Assembly: GCA_024516035.1 (NCBI GenBank)
Contig: CM044957.1
Location: forward strand, 19,181,031 to 19,245,030
Direction: 5' to 3'
Source of the DNA: Bactericera cockerelli
Taxonomy: Eukaryota; Arthropoda; Insecta; Hemiptera; Triozidae
DNA: 64,000 nucleotides
Shown: piece after piece, positions 1 to 11,661 of the stretch
How the letters are laid out: each line of letters opens with the position of its first letter
Position numbering within the stretch: position 1 is the stretch's first letter
The notes under the pieces: model-generated
The model's input: only the letters and a program-made list of their open reading frames with translations
The model's database searches: none
Told to the model about the DNA's origin: nothing
Position numbers and translations under genes: made by a program

Positions 1-20
1 TACGAGTATATGTACATTGT

Positions 21-103
21 GCACTGGTAGTCAAGTGGTTAACGCGCTAGTCTGGTAATCCAGGTAGCGTAGGGATTCGTTGGTTCGAATCCCACCCAGT
101 GTA
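21..103 (+). mobile_element. SINE-A copy 1, tRNA-like head only
   Basis: This is a tRNA-derived SINE head. The acceptor-like GCACTGG (21-27) pairs with CCAGTGT near 96-102. An A-box-like TAGTCAAGTGG lies at 28-38 and a B box GGTTCGAATCC at 82-92. The anticodon loop reads CTGGTAA, which suggests descent from a threonine (GGT) tRNA, but the anticodon stem is imperfect, so a functional tRNA is unlikely. The same head recurs at 225 (+), 30340 (-) and 62440 (-), which marks it as a dispersed repeat. This copy lacks the conserved SINE body. Confidence 0.75.
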
Positions 104-224
104 TAAATTTTTAAAAACACCTATTTTTTTTAAATGATGACCTCAATACCTCATATTTGACTGTGTACTTGAATTTCAATTAGTTCTCCCTATTGGAAAC
201 TTAAAGTTGTCTTAACTTAAAGGT

Positions 225-461
225 GCACTGTGATAGTCAAATGGTTAACGCGCTAGTCTGGTAATCCAGGTAGCGTAGGGATCCGTTGGTTTGAATCCCA
301 CCCAGTGCATGAATTTTTCCTCATTGAGTTTGTGACCATGCACAATTGCACATAGTAATAATAGTAATAAGACTCTGAGGGTTAGGTGGTAGAAAATGCT
401 TCGAGCATTAACCTCGCCTGGTGGTTACCTTTACTAAAGCGTTTCATTTTCATTATTATTA
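225..461 (+). mobile_element. SINE-A copy 2, full-length tRNA-derived SINE
   Basis: This copy has the whole architecture: tRNA-like head (225-309, B box GGTTTGAATCC at 288-298), a linker, a conserved body around 370-440 (GTTAGGTGGTAGAAAATGC, then GAGCATTAACCTCGCCTGG) and a TTA/ATT-rich tail. Matching bodies occur at 30236-30393 (-), 43172-43266 (+) and 62295-62517 (-). SINEs are transcribed by Pol III from the internal A and B boxes and mobilised by a partner LINE. The partner here is unknown. Confidence 0.75.
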
Positions 462-2102
462 CATAGCAATGCCCAAGTTTTCAAGTATCATTGCCTGTTT
501 TTCACTCCTTTCTCTCATCCCTGTATTTCTCGGAATATATTATCAATAAAATCGTAAGGAGTTTCATCATCATTGTCACTCATCAGTAGCTTCATGCTTC
601 TCAGCTCGCGATTCTTGAGGGACGGTCACCTGCTTCATTATCGGAATTCCAGCAGGTACGTCTATCCTTTGTCTTGAAAAGAAATTCGAGCGAGAAAATA
701 TCCCTGGCAGAAGAGTTAGTGGAGAGAGAAAGAAAAATGACCTTTTTCCTCTGAGCCTCTCTTCATAGTCCTAATTCTTTTTCTCAGGATTTTCATCTCT
801 CGTTCCTCAGCTACGTTATTGTGTGTTATCTCAGTTGAACATGTGAACTCACATCCACCCTCGAGGAGACATAACTCAAGAGTCCAAGTCTTTTCACTCG
901 AATTGTTGGTTTTCCTAACAAAGGTTCACCTTGGATATTTATTAGCGTGGGAAGTGAAATAAAAATTGTTTACTTCGGATATGAATCCCAAGATGGACAT
1001 AATATTAGGTACTAGTTAATTTTTAGATGTTTCGTCCGCTTACACAGGAAAACCTGCCGTGAGATTCTAGCTCGTAGTAGCTTGGCGTTTGTACAATCAC
1101 CTCATTCTGTTCTCGCAATCATCATACCGTAATCCTTGCCAAAACTTTGCCTGATTTTGGAGAGAAGAAAAACATGTTTTTCCTTGTTGGTAGACAAAAT
1201 ATTGATTCAATAATGTGTTACAAATACTTGAAGATAAAAAAAACGAAGAACAACAACTTTCTTTTTATGTACTTTTTACAAACTTTGTTAACACAGGGAT
1301 GATGGGTTGTCAGGTGGTATATAGAGCTTGGCGAAGAAAGGAATCGGACATGATTGATGGGCGTGAACTTCTGTGTCATGAGCCTCCTCTAAACCAGTCA
1401 TTCCATTGTGATGAAACTTTTGTGTCACTCACAGCTCCGTGAATTTTTTTTGGGAAGAACATGGCTTAGCGCATTGTTCTGGTTATAGGAAGCGTCTTTG
1501 AGATCGTTTATGAAGACGTCTTTCAACAGAACGTTTCTCTCAGTTCCTGCATGTATATGTTCTATGCTTCTTTACATTATCTACAATTCTACACCCATGT
1601 GCATATTTGACACAACAGTTACTAATAGGTTTAATGCAATTGCTATGTTTCAGGTATGTGATTCTGCTGCTTCTGTCTGGAACTGTACATTGTTCATGTC
1701 TCAGAAGTACGTGAAAGCCTCCTAGATAATGATATTAATTTATCTCAAGTGTGAATATTATATATTCTTAGTAGAAATGGCTTCAATAGGTAAGACTTGA
1801 ACACATTTTGTGTATTCAATTATAAATTTATAATTCGTCTGATGGACATTTTAGGATTAATGTCTGAGATTTCTAAGATTAGATTACATTAATATTAAGA
1901 GATGTAGTTGAATAAATCATGTCATGAAGTATTCTGCACCTGTTTTGAATAATCTTGCTCTAGAATTTCTGCTTGGAAAATGGGTTTATATTTAGGTCCG
2001 TAGAACATTGAACACCACAGCTGTGGAAAGGGGGAAAAGAAAATGTAAGCAGAGACCTCCTCTGTTGTATCATTAGCAGAACATTCACCTGTCAGTGTCC
2101 TG
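462..2102. other. Unassigned AT-rich DNA
   Basis: I recognise no gene, RNA or repeat here. Two 75-codon reading frames (1215-1442 and 1498-1725, both +) have no motif I can name and look like chance ORFs. An isolated GGACGAAAC on the minus strand (1028-1036) recalls a hammerhead core but has no CUGAUGA partner. Confidence 0.5.
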
Positions 2103-2417
2103 TTACTGTGTGGGCCAGTGAATGAAATCTGACCATACGGACAAAATTTATGAGAGTTTGTGCTTTACTGTGTGGGCCAGTGAATGAAATCTGACCATAC
2201 GGACAAAATTTATGAGAGTTTGTGCTTTACTGTGTGGGCCAGTGAATAAAATCTGACCATACGGACAAAATTTATGAGAGTTTGTGCTTTACTGTGTGGG
2301 CCAGTGAATGAAATCTGACCATACGGACAAAAATTATTAGAGTTTGTGCTTTACTGTGTGGGTCAGTGAATGAAATCTGACCATACGGACAAAATTTATG
2401 AGAGTTTGTGCTTTACT
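2103..2417. repeat. 62-bp minisatellite, about 5 copies
   Basis: The unit TTACTGTGTGGGCCAGTGAA... recurs with an exact 62-bp period. The first A of TTACTG falls at 2105, 2167, 2229, 2291, 2353 and 2415. Copies are nearly identical, with single substitutions such as GGCC to GGTC, which implies recent expansion or homogenisation. It is non-coding as far as I can see. Confidence 0.95.
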
Positions 2418-2882
2418 GGGTGAATTCTGAATTAGTTCCCTTGTGGAAACCCATTGCCTCCTTTTCAGCTCAATTTTATATTGTTTTACCAACTGCGTTA
2501 GCTACGCCAAATTGTTTTGATGGTATCAAACCATTCAAACCGTAGTAGATTTTTTTGCATTGGTAGGCAAGGCCATTCCATATAGCCACCGTTAATGTAA
2601 GTCAAAATTAAAATTTTCAAATGTTGGTATTCGAGTTTGGTAAGTTACGAGTGTACGTGCGTGCCGTTCGCATTGAATTAATAAAAATTACTTGCTTTTA
2701 AATACTGTTTGGATTCATTCTAAATTAGTGACTCTGCAATTCCCAGGAATACATGTAGTGTTATCTGTCACGGACGGACAGACGTAATTTAGCTGGTATT
2801 AAATAACGGATTTGAAATATGTCATTTAATCCCGGACTTATCTATCTTTCAGACCGTTGCAATGTTGGATAATGCAATTTTA
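2418..2882. other. Unassigned AT-rich DNA
   Basis: I see no gene or repeat that can be supported in this stretch. Confidence 0.45.
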
Positions 2883-2921
2883 TTGTTACGCTTTAATTCC
2901 ATCTCTCTATCCCATCTTGTC

Positions 2922-2957
<36 letters not shown>

Positions 2958-3235
2958 CCCCTCTCTTTTTCATAAAATTATAATTAGTGTCAATTAATTA
3001 TTTTAATTAACATTGTCAAATCTCAAGTCTTCTCTCCTGTCTCCTGTCCTCCTTAATTCTGAAGTGTTCTGTTCCCTTTTGTATTGCCACCCCCCACCAC
3101 CAACTATTCTACTTCTCTCCCCCTCCCTCCCGTCTCATCCTGCATTTGATCGTCTATCCCTTGTTCATCTTGTCACTCTTCTTCACACCTTATTTCTTCT
3201 TCTTCTTTTATTCAACCCATTATAGCTCTTCCCTG
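2883..3235. repeat. Pyrimidine-rich tract with (TC)n
   Basis: A (TC)15 microsatellite occupies about 2925-2954, and C/T-rich sequence continues to about 3230. Short reading frames on either strand here are compositional. Confidence 0.8.
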
Positions 3236-3654
3236 CATCGTATCCTGCACGCTACTGAGAGGAAAACAGATACAGAGATAGAAAGAAAGATGTTGTGAAA
3301 GAGAAAGTGGCAAAAAAGATAGATAATTTTGAGAAGGAAGAAAGAAGAGAGGATTTTGAGAAAGAATTTTCTGGAAAAGTCTTCGAAAGACTTTGAGAAA
3401 ATTTGATTCGTCGCCAAGTTCCAAGTTTTTTCCTAAGTAGTTTTTCTCGCGACAGAAATACTATAGCTATAATTTCTGCCGTAATACTTGAAGTGTTTGT
3501 CGTCTACTGCTTGTATGTTGTAGGATATTGCGACAGTAATATTTCTTGTATTGAGCAGCCGTTAACATAATGACGCATGAAGGCTTTCTTCTCTCCATGT
3601 CATATAAGCCTTTTAAAGTTTTCTTTTTAGGTAGTCTGTAGTTGTGAAAGTTTT
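3236..3654. other. Unassigned, partly purine-rich DNA
   Basis: A GA-rich patch lies at 3255-3390. Overlapping 65-70 codon frames on the minus strand are explained by base composition. Nothing else is recognisable. Confidence 0.45.
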
Positions 3655-4265
3655 TACTTCCGATGAATTTTTAAACTTTAGAAATCGGAAGTATTGTGTT
3701 CGTTTTTGTGAAAAATATATTTTTGTTTGATCCGATTTCAATTTCTGGACGATTCATCATCTCCTGAGCAACTTTGGTTTTGTGTCTGTCTGTCTCTCAA
3801 ATGGATTCCTTGTAACGCGCAAATCTTAGAAACTACTGAACGGATTTCAACGAAATTTGTACCCATATAGGAGACGTACTGTAGATGGTCCCATTTTAAA
3901 TTCATTAACTTCACACGAGCGGTTCTTGGATATAGAGACTATGCATCTGACCTCTAACTTTTTACACGCTTATATCTCGTGAACGGTACTCCCAATTTTG
4001 ATGAAATTATAGTATCAGGGTTTTACATAGTATATTTGTATTTTTTATTTAATTATTTTATATTTGAGCCTTGATATATAAGAAATTGCAAAATATGGGA
4101 GCAAAAATTAGAAAGTAAGGTCTTCTGCCGATACAGATTTTTATTTTATTTTTCCTACCATGTTAAACGATTTTGAAGAGAATCGATTGAAAACTTATGA
4201 AGTGACTTCAGTAAAAAATCTCTGACTGTGGCGTGATTCAGTAAAATATCTCTGATTTTAGCGAT
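3655..4265 (+). mobile_element. Interspersed repeat Z, copy 1
   Basis: This is the longest forward copy of a dispersed repeat that also occurs at 29449-29935 (-), 53301-53840 (-), 58063-58165 (-) and 59794-59930 (+). It begins with a short inverted repeat (ACTTCCGAT ... ATCGGAAGT, 3656-3695). It then carries GTATTGTGTTCG, TTTCAATTTCTGGACG, TGTCTGTCTGTCTCTC, GGATTTCAACGAAATTTG and ATATCTCGTGAACGGTAC. I saw no open protein. The class is unknown. A terminal hairpin is compatible with a non-autonomous rolling-circle element but does not prove it. Confidence 0.65.
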
Positions 4266-4339
4266 AGTAGAAAGTTGAAAATCATGATTGCCATTCACGA
4301 TTAAGTGTTGTGTTGTTGTGTAAAACCACATTTGAAAAA

Positions 4340-4480
4340 GACGCGGGCGTCATTCCCCGTTCACTGAAAACTGACAAACCACCTAACTACTCATTATGTT
4401 CACCCAGTATAGGTGAAAAGCCAGCATCACGAGGATTCTGATTTCAGTGGTTACCCAATTAGTTCTAACCTCGCTGTACA
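4340..4480 (-). mobile_element. Highly diverged SINE-B fragment
   Basis: The order of short words (CATTATGTTCACCCAG, then AAGCCAGCATCACGAGGATT, then AGTTCTAACCTCGCTG) loosely follows the reverse complement of SINE-B as seen at 59930-60045. The match is poor, so this is a tentative call. Confidence 0.3.
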
Positions 4481-4489
4481 TGTCTTAAC

Positions 4490-5920
4490 AGGAAATACCA
4501 ACATATGATTTTGGTCCGTATTGATTCACTTTTTTGGTGAATTTTTTCTCATATTAACACCTAAATAAACGCTTTCGGGTGACCTCTGCAAGATCTATTC
4601 CGTTTATTCAAAAAGAGGCCATTTCATGGGCTTGAATGCTCCACATGACTCCGATACCAAACCAATTGGAAAATGTTCACATCACAAGTTAGCTACCTTG
4701 GGGAATGGCATACTTGCACGTACAATAGGTGCGTTAGCTAGTTCCCCTATTGGCAGGAAAACTCATGGCATTTGACGTGTGAACTCGATTGGAAAATCAG
4801 AAAGTTCTACTTGGCTTCATTTTCGGGGGAGAGGATAGCTCTTGAAAGTTTTCGATTTGTTACTTCCATTTAGTTTTCCTTTTGTAACTTGTTGTTCGCT
4901 TTTGTTTATTTTTGTTTGTAAATTACAAATAAATGATTGTCACATAATTTTATGTACTGACGATTCTTGTGATATTTTTTTTGTATTAAGTATTCAATTT
5001 CGAGTGAAAAAAGACCAATACATGAAAAGTTACGTTTTATCATCATCTTCAATATTATCTGAGGTAAAAGAAAGATATGTAAGAGTTTAGTTCAAGGGCC
5101 CGTATGCCTTTACGTTATTTTCATAGAGCAATGACATCTGTTTTGATTCTGTGCCAGAAGACATTGGTTAAAACAATTTTCAACAATAACAATATTAACA
5201 TTAAATATATGTACCTAATATAAAATGAAAATGAAAACCGTTATTGCTCAAAACTACTTTTATTTTTTTTCTCAGTAAAACAGGTCAATGAAATCGATAA
5301 GTTATGTTTTAACGACGAGGCACAGTAGGAAATTGTTCTCTTATATTGAGGTTTCTCTTATATCCAGAATCGATTGTATAGAAAGAAAATCTCAAAGTAT
5401 AGCGATTATAGAAAGTTGATAAAAAATGAATTCTAAGTGAATAAAATGTGAACCATTCACGAGGAAGTATTGTATCCATAATTGGCAGTGTATTTTTACC
5501 TAATACATATCCGCACACAGCATTAAGAGGTTCAATCTGATTCGTCACTTACAAACATTATTTTGGTAGACATTGTTGAACTTCAGTAATCTTGCGATAA
5601 CTCGAATTCATCGAACTACATATCACGTCTTATAATCTAAAAGCAATCAAATAGTGCTTTGAAAAATAGTGGCCAAGAAAAAGATTCCAAAAAAATCTTT
5701 GGGTCTGTCTGTCTAGTTGCCCACTGTTGGAACATTATGTCCGACATATAATTTTAGACACAGCGTGAAAAAAGTTCTCTTGAAAATTATTCCGAGTCAT
5801 TTTCAGTTCCAACAAACAGCGTCGCTGTGATATTTAGAAGGAAAGGAATGGAATTTAAAATTGTAAAAAATACCATTTTATTGTTTACAGTTTAATTTCC
5901 CAGGCCATAGTAAGCTTTTC
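4490..5920. other. Unassigned AT-rich DNA
   Basis: No supported gene or repeat. Reading frames of 79-82 codons at 4842-5090 (+) and 5309-5548 (-) show no recognisable motif. Confidence 0.45.
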
Positions 5921-5921
5921 A

Positions 5922-5951
5922 AGAAAGCTCATTGCGAACAATGAGCTTTCT
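5922..5951. repeat. Perfect 13-bp hairpin, 4-nt loop
   Basis: AGAAAGCTCATTG (5922-5934) and CAATGAGCTTTCT (5939-5951) are exact reverse complements around a CGAA loop. Function unknown. Confidence 0.9.
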
Positions 5952-6116
5952 AACATGATTGTTGCTTATTTCCCCCTTTTTCTGTTCTCCAGTGTGATAA
6001 AGAAATCAGTTCTCAAATTTACAATGTTTACGTGTGAAAATAAAAGCGACTTCTTTCTTTTAGGCTACATTGGATTCTTTTGAAATTGGTATTTTTTAAA
6101 TTTGTACCGTCTGTTT

Positions 6117-6118
<2 letters not shown>

Positions 6119-6180
<62 letters not shown>
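6119..6180. repeat. (TC)n microsatellite
   Basis: About 62 bp of TC dinucleotide repeat with two interruptions (CAC, TGTC). It produces an artefactual Ser-Leu repeat peptide in the forward frame. Confidence 0.95.
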
Positions 6181-6181
<1 letters not shown>

Positions 6182-6963
6182 TTTTAAGTTTTTACCAAGT
6201 TATTCTAATTCTAGAAATATTATATTAAAAGCACGCAACGACCTGACTTCTCTGCAATGTTGTTGTACTTCTGCCCTCTTCTATTAACAGAGATTTTCAA
6301 TTCTATGTTTCTATGTATAACTGTTCTATGTTTTTATTTGAAAATTAATAATGGTAGTAAATTTTTGTGAATGGTTAATATTTCATTCAAAAATTCGTTG
6401 TCACTTCTGAGATAGATATCTTTATGTAGATAAATGTCACTTGTAGAGAAAATGTTGGAATATTTTTTTGTAGATTTGAATTTTTTATACAATATCGTAA
6501 GGAAAGGAAAAAAAGCTTTATATACCGTCGTATCTGTACCCTCCGACCTATTAATAAAACATGAGACAACCACATGTTACCTAGTATGTTATTAAAATAT
6601 TTGCACCGTTTCGTTCTGTGCACTAGTTTAATTTCCTGGATCAATATACTTTGTAGTCCTCCTAGGATTTAAATATTTTCTCACTGTTGACACATGTCAG
6701 TGAATCACAATCTGTTTGTGAATCTTCCATCGATAGAAGAAACAAGAAATACTTCTGATTCCTGATTTAAGAAATTTATCGGAACTAAAATGACCGCAGA
6801 CCATTTGCTACTAAACTCCTGAAATCAAAAGTAAATTCAAGTCCCAACTAGTATCAAATTGTGGCAGTTCAAGCAACGAATCATGTTAATTGAAAAGTAC
6901 AACAGTAAATGCAGCAGAGCTCCCTTGGAAAGGAGAAAAGCCACAAATCAGATTGGTTTGGCA
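6181..6963. other. Unassigned AT-rich DNA
   Basis: No supported gene or repeat. Two overlapping minus-strand frames (6334-6644) have no recognisable domain. Confidence 0.45.
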
Positions 6964-7554
6964 ACTAGTTAAGTCACATCCTCTAACACAGAAATTTCAA
7001 TGTAACTAGAAGTTGAGTCACTTCCTCTAACACGGAGATTATACTTTAACTTGTAGTTGAGTCACATCCTCTAACACATAAATTATCATTCAACTTGTAG
7101 TTGAGTCACATCCTCTAACACAGAAATTATAATGTAACTTGTAGTTGAGTCACATCCTCTAACACAGATATTATAATGTAACTTGTAGTTGAGTCACATC
7201 CTCTAACACATAAATTATCATTTAACTTGTAGTTGAGTCATATCCTCTAACACAGAAATTATAATGTAACTTGTATTTGAGTCACATCCTCTAACAAAGA
7301 AATTATAATGTAACTTGTAGTTGAGTCATATCCTCTAACACAGAAATTATAATGTAATTTGTAGTTGAGTCACATCCTCTAACACAGAAATTATAATGTA
7401 AGTTGTAGTTGAGTCACATCCTCTAACACAGGAATTTTAATAGAACTAGTAGTTAACTCTCATCCTCTAACACAGAAATTTCAATGTAACTAGTAGTTGA
7501 GTCACATCCCCTAACACAGGAATTTTTATATAACTACTGGTTAGGTCGCATCCA
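6964..7554. repeat. 44-bp minisatellite, about 14 units
   Basis: The unit is GTTGAGTCACATCCTCTAAC followed by about 24 more bases. GAGTCA or a variant recurs every 44 bp (about 6971, 7015, 7059, 7103, 7147, 7191 and on to 7543). Internal units are the most alike, and the edges are degenerate. Each unit carries GAGTCA, close to an AP-1-type half, but that may be chance. Confidence 0.95.
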
Positions 7555-9300
7555 TTACCACTATTATTAATCGTTCGTTATAAAGTGTCCAAATTTCTAC
7601 ATTTTCGCATATTCTCGACAGTCCACTTCTTCTAGAGCAAAAATTCTTCGCACAATTATGTAGTTATTTATCAAATTCAACACCCATGTTTTGTTTTGGG
7701 AAAACTGATAGGTAAGAAAGGAAAAATTACAAAACACACTGTTCTGTAACTATAGGCCATACTAAGTACAATACTACAAGAACAGGTATCTTACTGGAAA
7801 GGTTTAATAGATCCTTGCAATTAATTTTTAAATACATATTTATTATTTCTTTAGTATACATATTTTGCTCCTAAGAAAATTGAAGAAATATTTTCCATCT
7901 TCTATCAGGAACAGAAAAAAAAACTTGTGTCGCTTCGTCGTTGACATTTTTAATGAAGAAGGAACGGAAATTTATATTTTTCGAGACAAAAAAGTCAACT
8001 CTAGAAAAACAATAATTCATTTTTCAGCGACTCACTGACTTGGTTTTTATCTGACGTATTTTAAAGGTGATGCTCATTGTTCATTGTTGAAAAACTTTCA
8101 TACGGCTCCCGGCACATTTACGTCGAAAGCATTATTTTGCCATGTCCTGCCTGCTATGTGCAATTGTGCATGGTGTTTGTTTTTCTCAACGGATAGACAC
8201 ATCCGTCTGTTAGAGGAAACTTGAAGAATTTTATACTATGAATAAGATATCTCTGTGTCTTTTATAGCATTGAATGTTTGAATTGTGTTGGTTAACGATT
8301 ATTTTCAGAAGCATTCATTCCATGAAATAGAAAATCCATTTCCAATCATTATGTAATGTATGGATATGTTCGTTTTGACATGATATCCACTGAGCTGAAA
8401 TTATTTCCATGAAACTTTTTTACACAATATGTTTATTATGTTCCATAGGAGCATAGAACTCCTAGATGGTTACTTACAGGCTGAATGTCATTTCATAATA
8501 TGCTTTTCCTTTTTTATAAAAAGGTAATTTTAATTATAATTTGAGCCCCAGTATTTCTAGTTGCAATCGTTGCTGCGATAGAGACACTCCGTTCTCTATA
8601 TTCAGATAAGAAGGCATACTTTGCAGAGAATTCGGCCATGCCTCAGTCACGATCAAGCGGGTGGAGCCTGGTAGTTATAATTTTATGTTCTCCGGTTTTC
8701 CATCGACTGTTATCATAGTTTCGAGCAACATTTGCAAAATTTCAGCTTGCTTGCTTGGTGTATCTGTTACGAAGATACAGAGATTAGTGAGTACTTAAAA
8801 CAGTTAATGTGTGGATCTTGTTTCAATTTTATAGTCAGATATAGAAGCCAAGTTGAATCTCTCATCACTCCGAGAACTTGTGTAGAATACAGGCTGTTGT
8901 GATAAAATTGTTACCCATGTAATATTTTTGGAAAGGATTTCATTTGTTAGAAAGTATAAAGTTTATCTAGTATGTGGGTAGACTTTACTATACGTGTATC
9001 ACATGTTTCTTAAATGAAAGGATTTCACTTTGGTTATAAAACGAGGTTCACGAGGTTTTGTTATGAAAGGGTTTGGGGCTGGTATGCTAGGCTTCTAAGA
9101 TGGTGTCATTTTCCATTGGAAAGATTCTCATTAAAAATGATATATAAATTTATGATAACGAATGTAAATTCGTTTTTTAAATGACCTTTTTCACTTTTAC
9201 TTCAACTCAAAAGATATTCGTAAGCTATGTTACCTTCTGTCCCCCCCTCTCAACTTTGTGCCCTGACATTCTCCCCCAAGTTACATTATTTTCTATTACC
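7555..9300. other. Unassigned AT-rich DNA
   Basis: No gene, RNA or repeat that I can support in about 1.7 kb. Confidence 0.45.
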
Positions 9301-9452
9301 TCGCGAATATAAATTAAGAGAGAGAGAAAAATTGGAGAAGAACAGACGGAACAAACTTATCCAATGAAGAAAAAGATTCCCTTTTACCTCCTCCCATACT
9401 CCCTCTCTCTCCTCCTCTTTCCTCTTCTCTTCCCGCTCCTTCCCTTCTCATT

Positions 9453-9499
<47 letters not shown>

Positions 9500-9500
9500 A
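9301..9500. repeat. GA tract and (TC)n microsatellite
   Basis: A short (GA)n near 9318-9328 is followed by CT-rich DNA and a (TC)n run at about 9461-9495. The minus- and plus-strand frames across it (9314-9532, 9364-9702) encode low-complexity peptides and are not called as genes. Confidence 0.85.
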
Positions 9501-11023
9501 CCTCCTCCTTCTTCTATTTCTCCCGTTTTCATCCGAAATAAATGAGATCTGGAGGAGTGGAATCAGAGCAGAGGAAGAGAAGGCGGAGGCCAAGGTTCGC
9601 GTATTCTATTCCGCGCTTCGTTTAGCCCAGCTCAAGTACCGCCTACCTATTGCTGTGAAAATGCTAATTTTTCTGTGGAACAAGTGGAAAGAGAAGACAT
9701 AATAAGAAAACTTGCCATTGAAGATAGGAGACTTAGACCGAGGCATTCAATGAGGAATAGGAAACAAAACAGCAGAGGGAAAGAAAGAAGGAGGTGGAGA
9801 AAATATAATATTGTAGTTGTATTTATTTATATAAATAAAATAGTGCCCATTAGTAGATATTATTCTGGTAACTACAGGAGTCGATATTTTACATGCGCGC
9901 GAGATACTACAGGATAGCTTATGTTTGACCGTGCTTGTAGCGGGAATATTCAGTCCAAAAGTCAAGTTCGGTCAGTTCTCGAACTGGTATTCTTTGAGTA
10001 GTGAGTCTACCTTTCCTCTAGTAATCAAGCTCGCAGGCAGACAGGTATTAAGGCCTTTCTCGATACGAAACAGAGATTTTTTTAAATTGATTTTCCGAGA
10101 ACAGTAGTTCTCACATTTGTATGGTGGGCACTGAAAGATATTATTGGATTTAATATGCATCTCTTAATGTGTCCCATAGGACATGTATGGAAAGTACCCA
10201 ACCACCTGTAGGAATTGCGAGCCTAACATTTGATGATATTAAATGATATGTATTAACTAATAATTGTACTTTCTATACTGTCACGTTGAATACACCAGTT
10301 TTTGATAGATCGCTAGTTAAGCAACGTCCAGCGAGTTTAGGACTTAAGGGCTGACTACTTGGATTCGAAGTACGGTGCTGACACTTGTGTTTTATGAAGT
10401 ATCGAACTTTAAAACCTTAAAGAATTTTTTCATTGAAAAATGTGTGGGGTTCTGTAAATTAATATCATGCGTCAGCTACCTTATGTTATGAGTGCATAGT
10501 TGCATACTGATACTAAGTGCAAATTCCAGTGGCGCCCCAGGATATATACAAGCTTGTTAAAACTTATGCCACGAGTACTTAGCTCCTTGTGGATTACTAA
10601 GCAAAACATATATGCATAATAATTAGTAATTTTATATAATCTAGCAGGATGTATATTGTGTTAAGGTATACATAAGAAACAAAGAACCCTAGAAAGTATA
10701 CAAAGCATTCGTAGTGTTCATTGTGCTAGGATCTCTGTTCATAAAAGCGCAGAAAAACGAGTTGCTTTCGAGAATTTACATTTGAAAGAGCTCTATAAAG
10801 TATAAACAAAAATGTAATAGAGTATTATACATAATGAGCAAAAAAGATTTTTTTTCTTTCCAGGCGATGATTTCACAGGTTTTTGAATATGAATGTGAAG
10901 GATAATACATTTGACCATGCCTAGAGATGTAGATGTTATCTTTACTGTACTGAATAATGCCTTTTTGTGCTGCTGGAGAATTTTTAGAACTTTCCATGAA
11001 TATTTTTAATTTGTTCATTTCTA
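9501..11023. other. Unassigned AT-rich DNA
   Basis: No supported feature. Reading frames at 9675-9917, 9747-9965, 9925-10107 and 10776-11018 are short and unrecognised. Confidence 0.45.
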
Positions 11024-11033
11024 TTATTATAAA

Positions 11034-11367
11034 ACAGCCTCCGTGGCGTAACGGTTGTGACTACTGCCCGTAGTCCAGAGTTCCCGAGTTCAACTCCCGG
11101 TTGGGGCAGACTTTTCGACGAAAATTCTGTTCCATCCAAACACGTGAGGCTGGCATTTCCGGCCCTACCCAGGCTGGGTGAGGTTAATGTGGGTAGCTGG
11201 TACGATTCCCAGCGAATGGAGGGTAAAACCCCCGTCCTGACTATCTATCTCAGTCAGGACGTTAAAACCAAATAGAATCAACTGGTCACAATAGATCTAA
11301 TTAGGTCGCAGTGTTAATTGTAAGGGTTTCACTGAAAACCCTGCAACCAGGTCAGATAATAATAATA
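11034..11367 (+). mobile_element. SINE-B copy 1, full-length, with probable TSD
   Basis: The tRNA-like head begins GCCTCCGTGGCGTAACGG (11037) and has an A-box-like TGGCGTAACGG and a B-box-like GAGTTCAACTCCC. A conserved body follows (GGCTGGGTGAGGTTAATGTG near 11173, GGGTAGCTGGTACGATTCCC near 11191). It includes a short hairpin GTCCTGACT ... AGTCAGGAC (11236-11262) and ends in a TAA-rich tail. ATTATTATAA occurs at 11024-11033 and again at 11368-11377, a plausible 10-bp target-site duplication. Partial copies occur at 30400-30572 (-), 52108-52204 (+) and 59930-60045 (-). Confidence 0.75.
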
Positions 11368-11543
11368 ATTATTATAAGTAAGAGAAGTCTGTTCCAAGCA
11401 TCATGTTCTAAAGGCTCCTCCTTATGGACTGTCAAATGTCTCTGTACATGTGTACAGACCGTTTTACTTTACTTTCAGCTTTCTATCGTTTTGCGTTTGA
11501 GAATGCCGGCTTAATTTTTGGCTTTTAATGGCGAATGTAGAGT

Positions 11544-11568
11544 TGACCGCCATTTGCAAGCGGTCCAT
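11544..11568. repeat. Small inverted repeat
   Basis: GACCGC and GCGGTC flank a 9-nt loop just upstream of the hammerhead ribozyme. It may be part of the same element or chance. Confidence 0.4.
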
Positions 11569-11661
11569 GATAAAAAGATGAAATTTGTGTCAAAGAAAAC
11601 ATAAGTTTAAGTTATCATATTTGTGTTAATCACTTGTAAGTCCGCCGCCTTTCAAATCAAA

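Noticed and set aside
21..103. Functional tRNA-Thr
   Set aside because: Anticodon stem mispairs, and the sequence recurs as a SINE head with a common body.
560..595. Minus-strand CTGATGAG ... GAAAC
   Set aside because: The bases between do not form stem II.
1024..1050. Minus-strand GGACGAAAC
   Set aside because: No CUGAUGA core on the 5' side; isolated similarity only.
6964..7554. CRISPR array
   Set aside because: Units are directly adjacent with no unique spacers, and the sequence is eukaryotic; it is a minisatellite.
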